A stretch of 64,000 nt of DNA from Coniochaeta sp. PMI_546. Lineage: Eukaryota > Ascomycota > Sordariomycetes > Coniochaetales > Coniochaetaceae. The notes under the pieces are model-generated. The model made no database searches, was not told the origin of the DNA, and saw only the letters and a list, made by a program, of their open reading frames with translations. Shown here piece by piece: positions 1-11,425 of the stretch (position 1 is the first letter of the stretch; every line of letters begins with the position of its first letter). A program made the position numbers and the translations under genes. The DNA lies in NCBI GenBank assembly GCA_021432605.1, contig MU271143.1:3729277-3793276 (forward strand), in the 5' to 3' direction.

Positions 1-2962
1 GCGTGCTGACACCTTACGTGTTGAAGTATTATGAGTTTGCCATCAAGGAATACACGAAAGTTAACGCGGCTGACTACAAACGAGAATGCCAAGCTTTCAG
101 GGCTATTCGCGGCCAGGAAGGAATGGTACAGTTCCTGGGACAGTTCGTCTACGACAAAAAAGACGCAAACGGTAGACGAGAAACGATCTATAACATTCTC
201 CTAGAGTTCGGCGAGTTTGACTTGGATGAGTTCTTCGGAGAACAGCAGCAGTATCCTCCCGTCCTGCAGCTGGAGATCGTATTGTTTTGGCAGTCCTTTT
301 TCAAGGTAGCCGACGCGATCTCTCGTGTTCATAACTTGGAAGTCAAGGCCGAAGATGGCGCGAGAAAAGTCTACAGGGGGTAAGTCAGGCTGACTGACCT
401 CAGATGAACCGTCCTGACACTGCATCCTAGTTGGCACGCCGATATTAAACCTGAAAATATCCTTCGTGTCTACGGGGAGTTTAAGCTCGCCGATTTTGGC
501 TTCGCGAAGTTCTCCGACTTCAATTGGGATGGACAGATTCCCACCAGTTTCATCCATGGAGGCACTGCCGCTTATGGTGAGTGGTGTGATGACCTATTGG
601 TGTTTCCGCTTCTACTTGTTTGCTAACATCTCGCAGGTGCCCCTGAAACGGACATCAGGAGACAATTACGTGGGACACTCACTCCTGTATCGCAAACTAT
701 CGACACTTGGTCCTTCGGCTGTGTACTCTCTATCACTGCGACATGGGTAGTTCTTGGTGTCCAAGGCGTGTATCAGTATCAACAAGTCCGAAAGGTAGCA
801 ATCTCGAAGCTTGACGAACGACAAAAGCCCTCGTCACAAGATGCATTCCACGATGGAAATGATGTGCTCCCTGAAATCCAGCAGTGGCATCAATACCTCC
901 GTGCAAGCATGAGAAAATGCGATCCTATAACCGACAAGATACTTGATCTCATCGAAAGACGGATGCTCGTCGCATCCCCTACTGATAGGATCCAGTGCAA
1001 AGACCTTTGCGAGAAACTTGACAGCTTCCTGGATGATGCCCGCCGAGCCTGCGACCGACCAGAGATGTCTATTACACAAGATATTATGACCACGCTCCTC
1101 GACTTCGACCGCAAGGCACCCTCATCCGCAACAGAGGCCCGGGAAATCAAGGCCGAGCAAGAACTGAGGGACAATGTCGTCGACGATGACATTGACCACG
1201 AGGCACTACGCAGGAGGCTAGCTCCTCCAAACGAGACATTGAGGGTCAAGTCGAAACGCTTTTCTAAGCCTGACCGGCAGGTCATCGTTCAAGGAAAGTT
1301 TGCACACCGAACATTGGCTCTGGAGTCCGCACTTCGACGCTCGGGGCACAGCAGTGCCCCCAGAGACGGTGGCAAAGGGAAAGCACGGGAGCATGACGGC
1401 ACGCAGCACTCTTCGCGCGTTGACGCGCCTCCCCCTATGGCCACATCTCCTACTCCAAGCTCACTCTACGATGGCCCGCAGCCACCTGGTGCTGTAGAGG
1501 ACACTTTTATCAGACGTTCTGTGGAACCCGATCAACTTTCCAGCTCATCGTCCGCGTCAAGACCAGCCTGGCAAAATCATGAAGAGGCTCAATGGGGCGG
1601 AGGCGAGCCACGATCCGATGGGCTCTCGCGCAACACAACACCGCCACCAATTCTTCTAACAGAGGAGCCTGGCGACATGACTCCGCGTGTCGTGCCAAAG
1701 GAGAACGAATATCACACAAGTCCCGCTCCAGACTTGTTAAACCACGGGCCTTTGAACATCCTCCAGTCTTACGAAGGATCTGAACCATCAGCCACCCCGC
1801 GGCCCAATCAATCCGATCGCGCACAAACGGCGACGGGATCGTCGTCAAGTCCCACGATTCCGATAGTGGTTCCTAAAGCTTGTCCTCAAGGGATCTCACC
1901 GTATCATCACTTAGCACACTGTGAGGAAGCCATCTGCAAGGAAAGAATAAGATTGGACATGGCAAGAAAGAATACCGGCATTAGTGGCTTTCTTCGCAAG
2001 CCAAAGAAGGATGAGATGCTCAAGGATCTGATCTCAAACCGCGACTTCGTACGTGATTCTACGAACTTATTGGGCCCAATCTGCGTACTGACTATGGTAT
2101 CTAGATATTTGTCGTGGACAGAGCGCCTACCATGCTTTCGTGTTGGGAATGGGCGACGTTTCTTGTCGAAACTCTGGCGATGAAGCTTGCACGACTCGAT
2201 GACGACGGTCTCGATTTGGTGTTTACAAGTGGCAACGACTACGACCTTAAGGGTGTGAAAGACGCCACCAAGTTTAAGACGGCGATGGAGAACGCCTTAC
2301 CAAGCCCAAAGTCTCCCAAGACAGACATGTCCCGTTGCCTTGGCGAACTATCCAGACCATATCTGTCCAGCTTTCGCAACAAGAAGTTGACACTGATCAT
2401 CGTCACAGATGGCATGTGGGGCTTGGCAGGAAATGCTGGGCGTGAGAACCCAGTGGACAAGAAGATTGTAAACTTCATCAAAGACCTCACGGGCAGAGCA
2501 GGTTCCAGCAGGGTTGAGGATCGATGGTTCAGCATCCAGTTCATCTCCTTCGCAACCGATCCACAAGCTCAAGCGTTCCTGGACTACCTTGACACCGACC
2601 TCTCCAAAGATCACAAAATACCGTCAGTCACTGTGACCTGATCTTTCCTCACACAAAGCCATTACTAACATCGTGGTAGCGACGTTATCGATACGAAACC
2701 CTGGCATCACCAGAAAGTCCACAATCTCATTCTAGGAAGCCTGGATCCATATGCAGACGAAGCTCCCGACGGCGAGGGCGAGACTCCGGCGACCCAAGCG
2801 AGCATCGGGTATAATTATGCGGGACCAAGCGCTCCACCATCTCAGTCCCTATCGCCGACGCCTCGGTCCATGGCGCGGTCTCCATCTGGACGAGAAACAG
2901 AGCTCTCGCGGTCGGGCAGTACACGGAAGTCTGGTCTCCTGGGACGGATCAAGAAGACATGA
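1..2962 (+). CDS. protein kinase domain fused to vWA-like domain, 5' end missing
   Basis: Partial gene entering from the left edge. Exons 1-379, 431-576, 637-2048, 2105-2622 and 2680-2962 join in frame. The first visible residues hold the beta-3 lysine (FAIKEY); the catalytic loop is HADIKPENIL, the metal-binding motif ADFGF, and exon 3 restores an APE-like GAPET followed by DTWSFGCVL. All the usual catalytic residues are therefore present. A long low-complexity Ser/Pro-rich linker follows (about 1100-1860). The C-terminal part begins IFVVDRAPTM and later has LIIVTDGMW, the outline of a von Willebrand A fold, but with DRAPT where a canonical MIDAS has DxSxS. The protein ends in a basic GLLGRIKKT tail. 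Function is not known; kinase/vWA fusions of this kind are seen in filamentous fungi. The missing 5' part should hold the glycine loop. Confidence 0.82.
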
Positions 2963-4662
2963 GCCGACCCTCTGCGTCAGAACTCTCATGATCATGGCTT
3001 CAAGTGCACTTGCAAGCTGCTCGCCTGAATTTGGAAGCAGGACCGGTACACAGGACAGACGGTAGCCTTGCTAAAGGCGTCTGAGTTGGTGTCATGGAAA
3101 GTAAGTCGGTTCCACGCAACGCCTCAAACACTGACACTGACAGCTAAGTGAGCTGTAGCGCAACATGTTGCTGATTGGGTAGCACTCACCGACTCGGAAG
3201 AATCGTAGCAATGGAACGCCACGTCCAAAAGAGAGGACGTGCAACAGCTTCGACTAGGGTGATTGCGAGGCCAGTAGGCTCTGCTGGATATGGAAGCCGA
3301 CAGGATATGTTCACTTTCTACTGTTCTCAACGACCGTGCCTCGTGTCTCACGCGAGAAACGCCTCACTTCGAGCAAGAGCATCGAGGAATTTCGCTCAGA
3401 GATGATGTTATCGTCGGTGCGTGGCAGACGTGTCGGTTAGCAAGCTAAAACCGGGGACCCGCGACTTAAGATTACATGTGAGGCAACCCTGCTTTGATAT
3501 CAAGGCCCGAGGAGTAGTTGTATTTCCTCCAACCGAAAGTATAATCAGCTTCTTTACGAAGTGTTAGCACCAATGCATCTCAAGCATATCTCGCGGTCCC
3601 TAACTGCATCATTCGGCTTTTTTCTGCATTTACCTAGTCGACACTGATTAAGAAATCAAACGAACTGCCTCCATTTCTCCATCCTGCCACTAGCAAGAGC
3701 CCAGGGAAGTCGTGGTCAAGGTGGCGCTATGATCCGGAAGGGTTGCACCACAGACTCGGTTGACAACGTCGCAGTCTCTGAGTTAAGGTTGATATGATGT
3801 AGTGTTTTGACTTGACGATAGATAGATACTAGGAACTAAGCTGGTGCATCGATGAGGAATCTAAGAGCATGGGAGACACTGGACTGTACAGCCTGGCTTG
3901 GTTTTCTTCTAATGTTAGGCATATCCCCACCTGTATCTCGCTCTGCTCCCCGTCTTTAGGTCCTCGTGTTGTCGTCCCACATCATGTCTCCAACTAATAT
4001 TCATCATCTTCGTCCATTGCGATTGGCCGTACAACCCGTTGTAGAGAACCTTACGTATGCATTCGTCATTGAAATATTTTTTGTTGATAGTCGGACAAGC
4101 CTTCAAGTTCCGCTTCGCCCCTGTTTGACAGTTTGGCTATGGGAACGAGCACAACCACCCCTGCCTCAGCCTTGTACTTGCACCTAGGTCCGAATTCGTT
4201 GAATGGAACCCATGGGGCAAGCTGGAGTTCTTAGGTCTCCGTGATATGACGGGGCTATGCTTCCTCGGACGCATACACCATGCGAAGCGTTGACTGTCGA
4301 GGTAGGCTACCAAGTCCTGCGCCGAAAAGTTACTGGAATACATGAATTCTATAGGTCTACTTTCCAATCAGCAGTGGAACCCATAAACATACACAAACAC
4401 GACGGATGCTATGCACTCAACCCTATGAGTACAGAGGCGGGTAAGACGAACACAGCAACTAACCAATTGTTGGACGCATGAATGGTTCGGGCCCTGGAAG
4501 ACATCGAAGCCGCGGGTAGATCGCCAACCTTGTAGCTAGGGCTGCTGCTTCCTCGCTGCTGGTCAAGAATCGTGCGGCAGCATATCTCTACGGCCGTCAG
4601 GACAAAGCAGCGAACCTTGCGGTAAGTCTCGGCCCAGTCGATTGTTCGACCCTCACGGTGCA
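2963..4662. other. 1.7 kb without a recognised gene
   Basis: Holds only short reading frames without family motifs or plausible splice joins. There is a short GATA run (gatagatagata) near 3817-3828. The region is the 3' flank of the kinase gene and the 3' flank of SEH1, which lies on the minus strand and ends at 4663. Confidence 0.6.
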
Positions 4663-6135
4663 TCACCGGTCCGGAACAGCCATTTTCATCTTCATCATCG
4701 CCAACTCCGCACTCTTTGCCCACGTCCCATCTGGAGTCTGACGGTAACACATCAGCTTCCCATCATCACCCACACTCCCTAAGATCTGCCCGTCGTCGTC
4801 AAAGCCGACCCTCCAAACTGGTGTCCGGTGACTATCCAGCTTCGAAATCTCCCTGACGATATGCTTAATCTGCCCCGGCTGACCGCCAGAACGTCGATCA
4901 GCACTCGATCTCGAACGATCAAGACCCGCCCTTATCCCCGACTGGGGATGTGCCGCATCAGACGCCGCCCTCGCATCCTCATCCGCACTCGCGTGCTTAG
5001 CATGTTTCCTCAGCACCGAACTCGACCATCCCTTGCCATTCGTCTCGCTCGACTCAAAGTTTGGATTGATCGGCGTCTCGAGCTTGAACACTCTCACGAA
5101 TCCGTCCTGACACGCCGTAGCAATGACGTCGTACCCCCTAATATTCCCCGGCGCCCACGCCACGTCCCTCACCAGCCCCTTATGACCGGGCAATTCCGCC
5201 GCGAGATAAAACTCCTTCACACTCGTCACAATGCCCATCTGACTCGTCACCGTATCCCTCGTCCTGTACACCAGAACTCTATCCATGGCCGCAACCACCA
5301 GTCCCAGAGCATCAGTGGGCACACCGGCCCGCAACGCAGTATAGCACACCTCCGGATTCGGGTCGAATCTCACCCGAAAACTCGTCTCCTCCCCCCTCGC
5401 CGGGCGGCCCGTAGAGCTATACCCGTTCCCCTGCCCCGACACCGCACCGGCCGCAAGCGCCCCTCCCTGCGTCGAACTCGCACCCGCAGCGCCACCACCA
5501 CCGCCATTTCCAAACACATTCCAGTCATCCAGGTTATTATAATCGCTCAAATTCTCAACCTGCTCATTCTCAAAGACCGTCAGGTGCCCATCCGCCGCCA
5601 GCAGCGCAAGATACGTATGTCTCGTCTCGTCATTGTGCTTCATGCTGAAGCTCCTGTACACACTCCTCGCACTTCTCGTCTCAAACGCCGCCTTGGGCGT
5701 CGCGTCCCTCCCCTGTCCGAGCCCGGCACCGCCGCCACCGCCCCTCCCGCCGCCGCCGGGGCCGGCCATCGCGCCGCCCGGACCAAAGGTGTTGGCGAAC
5801 CTCCTCCCGGCCACGGCGCCGGGGTCCTCGGCCCAGAGCTTGAAGCGTCCCTCCACCCCCAAGCTGGCGATCAGGTTCGGGTGGATGGTGGGCGGCAGCC
5901 ATTGGAGGTCGAGGACTTCTGCCGGGTGGGCCGCCCAGACGTCGTGGAAGCGCCAGACGCCGTCCCTGGCGCGGTTGAAGACGCGCACGCGGCCGTCGAC
6001 GGAGCCTGTGGCGGACCGGTCGCCGTAGGCGTTGAAGGCTATGCACTGGACTAGGTCTGGGTGGCCGTGCTTGAGGATTAGGTCGAAGGAGGTGGGGTTG
6101 GGGTGGGGAGGAGGGGAGGAGGGGTAGGGTGGCAT
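4663..6135 (-). CDS. SEH1: nucleoporin SEH1 (WD40 beta-propeller)
   Basis: Single-exon, 490-aa WD-repeat protein. Seh1 is known as a subunit of the Nup84/Y nuclear-pore complex and of the SEA/GATOR2 complex at the vacuole that controls TORC1. The N-terminal repeats read HPDLVQCIAFNAYGDRSATGSVDGRVRVF and HPAEVLDLQWLPP, with FKLWAED after them. A later repeat is GHKGLVRDVAWAPG with ATACQDGFVRVF, and the last is TPVWRVGFDDDGQILGSVGDDGKLMCY; this order fits Seh1/Sec13-type propellers. The start at 6135 gives MPPYPSSPP; an in-frame upstream ATG at 6231 would add 32 unrelated residues and is less likely. Compared with yeast Seh1 (about 350 aa) it has Gly-rich insertions around residues 120-145 and 210-245 and a long Ser/Lys-rich insertion before the last repeat. 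Confidence 0.9.
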   Translation of the reverse strand: MPPYPSSPPPHPNPTSFDLILKHGHPDLVQCIAFNAYGDRSATGSVDGRVRVFNRARDGVWRFHDVWAAHPAEVLDLQWLPPTIHPNLIASLGVEGRFKLWAEDPGAVAGRRFANTFGPGGAMAGPGGGGRGGGGGAGLGQGRDATPKAAFETRSARSVYRSFSMKHNDETRHTYLALLAADGHLTVFENEQVENLSDYNNLDDWNVFGNGGGGGAAGASSTQGGALAAGAVSGQGNGYSSTGRPARGEETSFRVRFDPNPEVCYTALRAGVPTDALGLVVAAMDRVLVYRTRDTVTSQMGIVTSVKEFYLAAELPGHKGLVRDVAWAPGNIRGYDVIATACQDGFVRVFKLETPINPNFESSETNGKGWSSSVLRKHAKHASADEDARAASDAAHPQSGIRAGLDRSRSSADRRSGGQPGQIKHIVREISKLDSHRTPVWRVGFDDDGQILGSVGDDGKLMCYRQTPDGTWAKSAELAMMKMKMAVPDR

Positions 6136-6643
6136 TGGAGGTTGGACTTGGAGGGAATCCGTCGTGTTGTGATGATATAAGGGACAAGTAAATGATTTGT
6201 GAATGTGCACAGTAGAGACCTGCGATTGCAATTGTGAATGTCTGTATCGAGTAAATGGTTGAGCTGTTGTTGGTTTGAGGTCGGGATTTGGTTTGCAGGG
6301 ATGTCTGGCATGACGTTGAAGTCACTAGCAAAACCCCTGGGCCCAAGCTCCTTGCATGTGCTGCGTGCCGATCACACCTTCCCTCTTTTGGTGCCGGAGC
6401 CGAAGGCGGATACAGTGTACTAGACCACCGCTATCACAGCCACCAGACAAAGCACTGAGATATAGATGACTGACTTCCTGCTGTTTTATTTCAGAGCAAG
6501 CTCTCTTGCTTCTACTATTCTACAATTGTTTCAAGAATTTACAACGAACCCCAGGTCGAGCAGAATGCGCACTCCACCACATCCCACGCTCAGAAGGTCG
6601 TTCCCGCAACCATCACCTCGATACCGCCCACTGACCCCATAAC
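6136..6643. other. intergenic: SEH1 promoter and ALG7 3' flank
   Basis: 508 bp between two minus-strand genes. It carries the upstream region of SEH1 and the terminator side of ALG7. No open frame with recognisable similarity was seen. Confidence 0.6.
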
Positions 6644-8099
6644 TTAGGTCGGCAGTGCCCAGTTATCCTCCTTAAAGACCAACAGAGCCAACCTATGCCG
6701 GACGAAGAGCCCAAACAGCCCAACCACAGTCTGCATCGCCGTGATCTCCATCGCAAGCCTGTTCTCCTTCAACGGACCACGCCACACCAGCCACAGGTTA
6801 AGAATAGTGAAATTAGTCGTCGAGACAAACTTCCCCTCCCTGTCCGTCGTCACCCTCAGCAACCTGAGCTTATGCAGCAAGTGCAGGCCCCACGCAATCG
6901 GCGCCTTGGGCTGCCGCTCCGGCGTCCACGGCGTGACGCTCGGCTCAAGCAGGCCCGTCCGTGCGTTGAACTTGGGAAGTCGGTGGCGGGGGCACGGGAC
7001 TAGCCCGAAGAGCTGCGGGGCCGAGTAGATGAAGTTGAAGATCTGCGGGATGAGCAGGAGCACGAGCGTCTTGCTGAAGTGCCCGAGGATGCTGACCACT
7101 ACGAACACCATGCCGGCGAAGTAGCAGTATGTGTCGCCGACGAACACCTTGGCTGGGTACCAGTTGTGGCACAGCAGGGCAAATGACACGCCCAGGAAGG
7201 GTAATAGGAAGTAGAGCGAGAAGAGATGCGAGTCGGTTGCCGGGTGCGGGTAGGGCGTGAGCAGATACAGACAGTCGTTCAGCGCCAGGAGGACCGCGAT
7301 GACGATGGACTGCGTCACTTCGATGCCGTTGATGCCCGCCAGGATATTGATACTATTCGGGCTGAAGATGGCGATGGCGCACATGTAGGCGTAGTAAAGG
7401 AAGCCGAGGTTGAAGAGCTCACCCAGGTATGGCCGTAGGGGAAGTGGTACCACGATGGACGTGACACCAAAGTCGACAAAGTAGACGACCAGGAGCGGGA
7501 TGGAGGCAAAGGCTGGGATGAAGAGCTTGTGCCGCCACCGGATGTCAAAGAGGTCGTCGCCTATGCCAAGTAGGGCGATTGACTGCAGGGATATTATCGC
7601 CGACAGGTAAGACGCTAGCTGTTCACTGTTAGCGACATGTGTGCCATGCACTACAAGTGAGATTGAACCGTCTAACCTTGCTGTGAGGGAAGCGATGGAG
7701 AAACCGCCCCTGCTCGACATGCTCAACATGCAGCACAACATCGCGGTTACCTCCTCCACTAGTGGCAGCGACGATATCCTTGTAAAAGGGAAATGGCACA
7801 AAGACAATGACCACCATGAGATAGACAATGGCGCAGATGCCGCCCATGCACTCCGGGATCTCCTTCTTGTGGTGCTTGCTCATGTCTACGCCCTTCAGCC
7901 CCGCCTTCATGAACGTCGGACCCAGCCATCGGATCATGGAGTAAGTTGCGCTGAAAGCGATCCCGCTGAGCGACAGCGAGGCGATGAGCGGCTCGCCATC
8001 GCCCTGGAAGGTGTTGGCGAGGACGCCGACACAAGCCGCGCTTAGGGCAAAGAGACTGAGCGTCTCCGTACGCGAGAGATCAGTCGATGTTGCTGTCAT
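6644..8099 (-). CDS. ALG7: UDP-GlcNAc:dolichyl-phosphate GlcNAc-1-phosphate transferase
   Basis: First committed enzyme of the dolichol-linked oligosaccharide pathway, in the ER membrane; the target of tunicamycin. Exons 8099-7677 and 7618-6644 (58-nt intron, GT-AG) give 465 aa, close to the family's usual length. Family motifs visible: KGVDMSKHHKKEIPECMGG near the first loop, LLGIGDDLFDIRWRHK with the catalytic Asp pair, NSINILAGINGIEVTQS, and FVGDTYCYFAGM. About ten hydrophobic segments match the polytopic topology of the PNPT family. Upstream it faces a 1-kb gap; it lies in tandem with SEH1 on the same strand but 508 bp away, so no co-transcription is implied. Confidence 0.95.
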
Positions 8100-9180
8100 G
8101 ATTCTTTTGAACGGCTCTCACCCGGCGCCATTATTGGAACGAGATGGGACGCGTTTCAATTTTCTCGGCGGCGGAAATAGAGTAAGGTTGATGACGGTGG
8201 CAGTGAGGTAAAAGCCAGGTATCCCGAACAGCCTCGCCAAATTATAGTGGGTCCGCTACGGGATGGCTGAGACGAGGCTGTGATTAAAGCGATACACAGC
8301 TTATCGCCTTTGTTGACTCTCACTGATGGACGGTCCTAACTGTTCTGCAGGTACTTCACAATCACACACAGGGAAGTAAGGATCATTGTACATGAACAAC
8401 ACTCCCATGATAAATGAAGAAGGCAAGAATGAGCTTTTGATTACCCTGCCGGTAGACTAACGAGTATATGGACTGGAAAATCTACCCTGCATCGAAAACA
8501 AGCAGCAGACTGGATCTAACCCAGTCATTCCTGAGGCTGCCACCCAAGACAGCAATCAAAAGGCCATGCCTGGTTGCCTTGCGCCTGGTCCAAGACCGTC
8601 CAAAAATGCAAGTGTAGAGCCCCCTGTCTGTGCCTGCCAAAACGCCAAAGCCAACCGAAAAAGGAAAATGGTATCAACCGTGCCTGGTCCATCCACGCAG
8701 GCACGGCACTAGAAACTAAAATGATGGACGCCGCTGAACACCAGCATCATCATTTCATGGAGACAACCTCAACGGCGTCACGCAAATTCCATCTCTGGAA
8801 TGGTGTATCACCACCAGCATCGAGGCCCTGCCATCATGTATTCCGACCATAACCCAACAGAGTAGACTGGTTCGTATGGTAAGCTTGTTCACCGGAGGTT
8901 AGGAGTAGGTTAGAATGCGTGTAAGCCCAAACTCATCGGTCTGCCAAGTGCTGACTTGTCGAAACCCAGTTATGTCAAGGATAGGAGAGTGCGAGGGAAG
9001 TACATCCGCTGCGCCATCATGTGCCCTCACTGCTGCTGCGATCGCAGAGTGGAAAAGGAATTATGACTGAATCCGACGTTTTGGTTCAAGAACGAAACTT
9101 GGGGAAGGCCGAGGCGAGGTTCGCCGTGCGATGCGCTAGGTATATAAGGAGAAAGAGAAAATGCAAAGCACTGGAGAGGA
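8100..9180. other. 1.1 kb intergenic, ALG7 promoter side
   Basis: Contains the ALG7 upstream region and the 3' flank of the SAC3-domain gene. A TATA-like element (TATATAAG, 9141-9148) points rightward into the antisense of the neighbouring gene; no plus-strand gene follows it. Reading frames here are short and unrecognised. Confidence 0.55.
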
Positions 9181-10907
9181 TCATATTTGGCCCTTAATGT
9201 CGATTCTGCGGAAGGCGGCCGCCCTGAGCGGCTCGAAGAGCTGGAGCTTATCCGCTTTCGCGGTCAGGAACATGATGTCACCGTTCCGTTCCTCGAGGAC
9301 AGATTCGCCAACGTGGTCAACAATGAACTGTGCCGCATGCTGATCACCTTCGAAGCCGAGCTCCTCAGTGACGAAGCGAAGTCTCACGTCTGGTTTGTAC
9401 CTGTATAACAACGTTAGCCCCGGTGTCGCAGACAAGTGGCCTGGGGAGGGGGGTTTCACTTACGCTTTACAGATGTTGCAGAAAGCAGCGAGTCGCTCAC
9501 GGTCGACGAACATATCCATGAGATAGCCGCCCATGTTGGGCGTGTCCAGGTAGAGCTGGAAGAAGCGGTGATAGTTGCCCAATGCCAAGGCGGACCTAAC
9601 GTCCAAGGCATGCTTGATCGCCCGTTCCTTCTTTTCTGCTGTGGTTAGATCTGCCAACACGTCGTTCAACGCCGTGCGGTTCGCGGTATGGATAAAATAC
9701 AAGATACGATAGGCCTTGAACTCGATCGGGTTTCCCTTCAGGCCAAGCTGATACAAAGCCTTCAGCTGTGTCTGGCACTGGTTATACTCACCAAGGTCAC
9801 CCTTCTCCAAGGCTATCCGGGCATGGATTTCGTACACTTCGACGGTGAAATCATTCTTGATCCGTTGAACTGTAAGATCCTGGCGCATGGACTTGAACTG
9901 GTCGCAGATATAAGAATAGTTCTGCTCTTGCTTCCACTTTTTCTTGAGGAGCTGCAAGGTCTGCTTGAGAATGTACTCCGGGCGGACCACTGACGGGACC
10001 GGAGGTGCTGTCAGACGGAGGTAGCGCTTCTCCAAAGTTGTGCAGGTACCGACGACCGGACCGTCGGACGGCGGCGGACTAGGGGACCGGTATGTAGATT
10101 TATATCCCCCGTCAAAGCGCTTTTGCCGTTTCTCTAACTGCTTCTGAAACTTACTGTCTTTCTTAGAGAGTGGCTCGTCCATACTCTGGCGCTTGTCCGG
10201 AGTGGGTTGGGTGATGCGATCCTGAAGTAGTCCTCGCGATTCGGTTGAGGTCCTCCATGGAGCCGCGCCGGTATCAGTGTCTTCGGACATATTTCCGGAT
10301 TTCCTCTTCCTGGACTGGTTGGCAGGAACTGCGGAGGGAGCCGTGCCCCACGTAGGGTCAGTTGTCAGGGCCTGGACCTGGGATATGAGGGCCTGGGTCC
10401 GTTCTTGCTTGATTATCTGCTGGGGCAACGGCATTGTATCCCAGTTGATCGTATGCATGACGCCGGTCTCATTGGCATGGGAGATGATCTCCTTAAGCTT
10501 GGCCTCCATGTCCTGACGGGTCACTGACGGATCAAGGTTCTCGGGGAGGAAGGATCGCTGCACATAATACCGGACAGAGTCTGGCCAATCGATCTTCTTC
10601 TTTGCCGGCTCCTCAGACGCTGGAGCGGCCGCCGGTGGGTAAGCAGGTTGAGGGACTGGTGCAGGGACTTGTGAATGGCCATAGGTGACCTGTGATACGG
10701 GATATGAAGGTGGAGGAGCAGGATAGGGAGCCGCGAAACTTTGACGGACTTGCACAGGAGTGTAGGCGGGAGCTGGAAACATGAATATTAGCTTTGATCA
10801 ATATGAGGATGACGACGCGAATCGGAAAACTCACCTGGATGATAAGTAAAGGCCGGCGGTGAGGGCTGCGTGCCCTGGTTCGGCACGGATGGCCAAGCGG
10901 GCATCAT
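9181..10907 (-). CDS. SAC3/GANP/THP3-domain protein (LENG8/Thp3 type)
   Basis: Exons 10907-10835, 10772-9464 and 9400-9181 give 533 aa. A Pro/Ala/Tyr-rich disordered N terminus (about 200 aa) is followed by a charged segment and then the SAC3/PCI-like helical domain, with KRYLRLTAPPVPSVVRPEYILKQTL, a QDLTVQRIKNDFTVEVYEIHARIALEKGDLGEYNQCQ stretch in which IHARIALEKGD is typical of the Thp3/LENG8 branch, and a C-terminal tail ending KADKLQLFEPLRAAAF. Yeast Thp3 acts with Csn12 in transcription elongation and mRNA maturation; by family this protein is nuclear. The tiny first exon starts MMPAWPS at 10907, and the ATG sits just upstream of a good donor. Confidence 0.88.
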
Positions 10908-11425
10908 CTTGTCGGTTTCTCAAGAAGCCCGTGTAGATTTATCGCAGAAGACTGGCGGAAGCGTTTCCGCAGAATTACTATTTGAACGCGTCCAGAGAAC
11001 TGAGCGTTATTGAGTTAGTTAGTGTAGATGGGTGCGACAATATTTGTTGTCGACTTCGCGAGACGCCGTGTTGTGGTTGGAAATGGAAGTGGAAGTGGTT
11101 GAACTGGTCAGCGGTGAAGGTGGTGGGCGGTAATGGAATGAATCAAGTCACGCTGCCCTTTTTGCCCCAGCCTGAAAAACCCCTCAGGCAGCAACTCGCA
11201 GGAGTGACAGAACAATGAGACGCACTCGAAATAAAGAAAAGCGCTTGGACCACGTGTTTTAGAGTCGCGTGCACATGCTTCAATCCGATAATGAATCTTA
11301 TGCAACTATCCGATAAGCGACGTCAACAGCCCACCTTACCAGAGCGAAGCAGCTCTCTCCCCCTGTGATTATCGCAGCAGAAACCACGTAGAGCTCTTGG
11401 GATAACCCTCCCACAAGTATGACGA
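10908..11425. promoter_or_regulatory. divergent promoter between the SAC3-domain gene and VPS36
   Basis: 518 bp separating two genes transcribed away from each other. It must hold both promoters; no TATA box or distinct operator was recognised. Confidence 0.6.

Noticed and set aside
4828-6054. 408-codon plus-strand frame
   Set aside because: Antisense of SEH1; Arg/Pro/His-rich with no family motif, caused by GC-rich codon bias.
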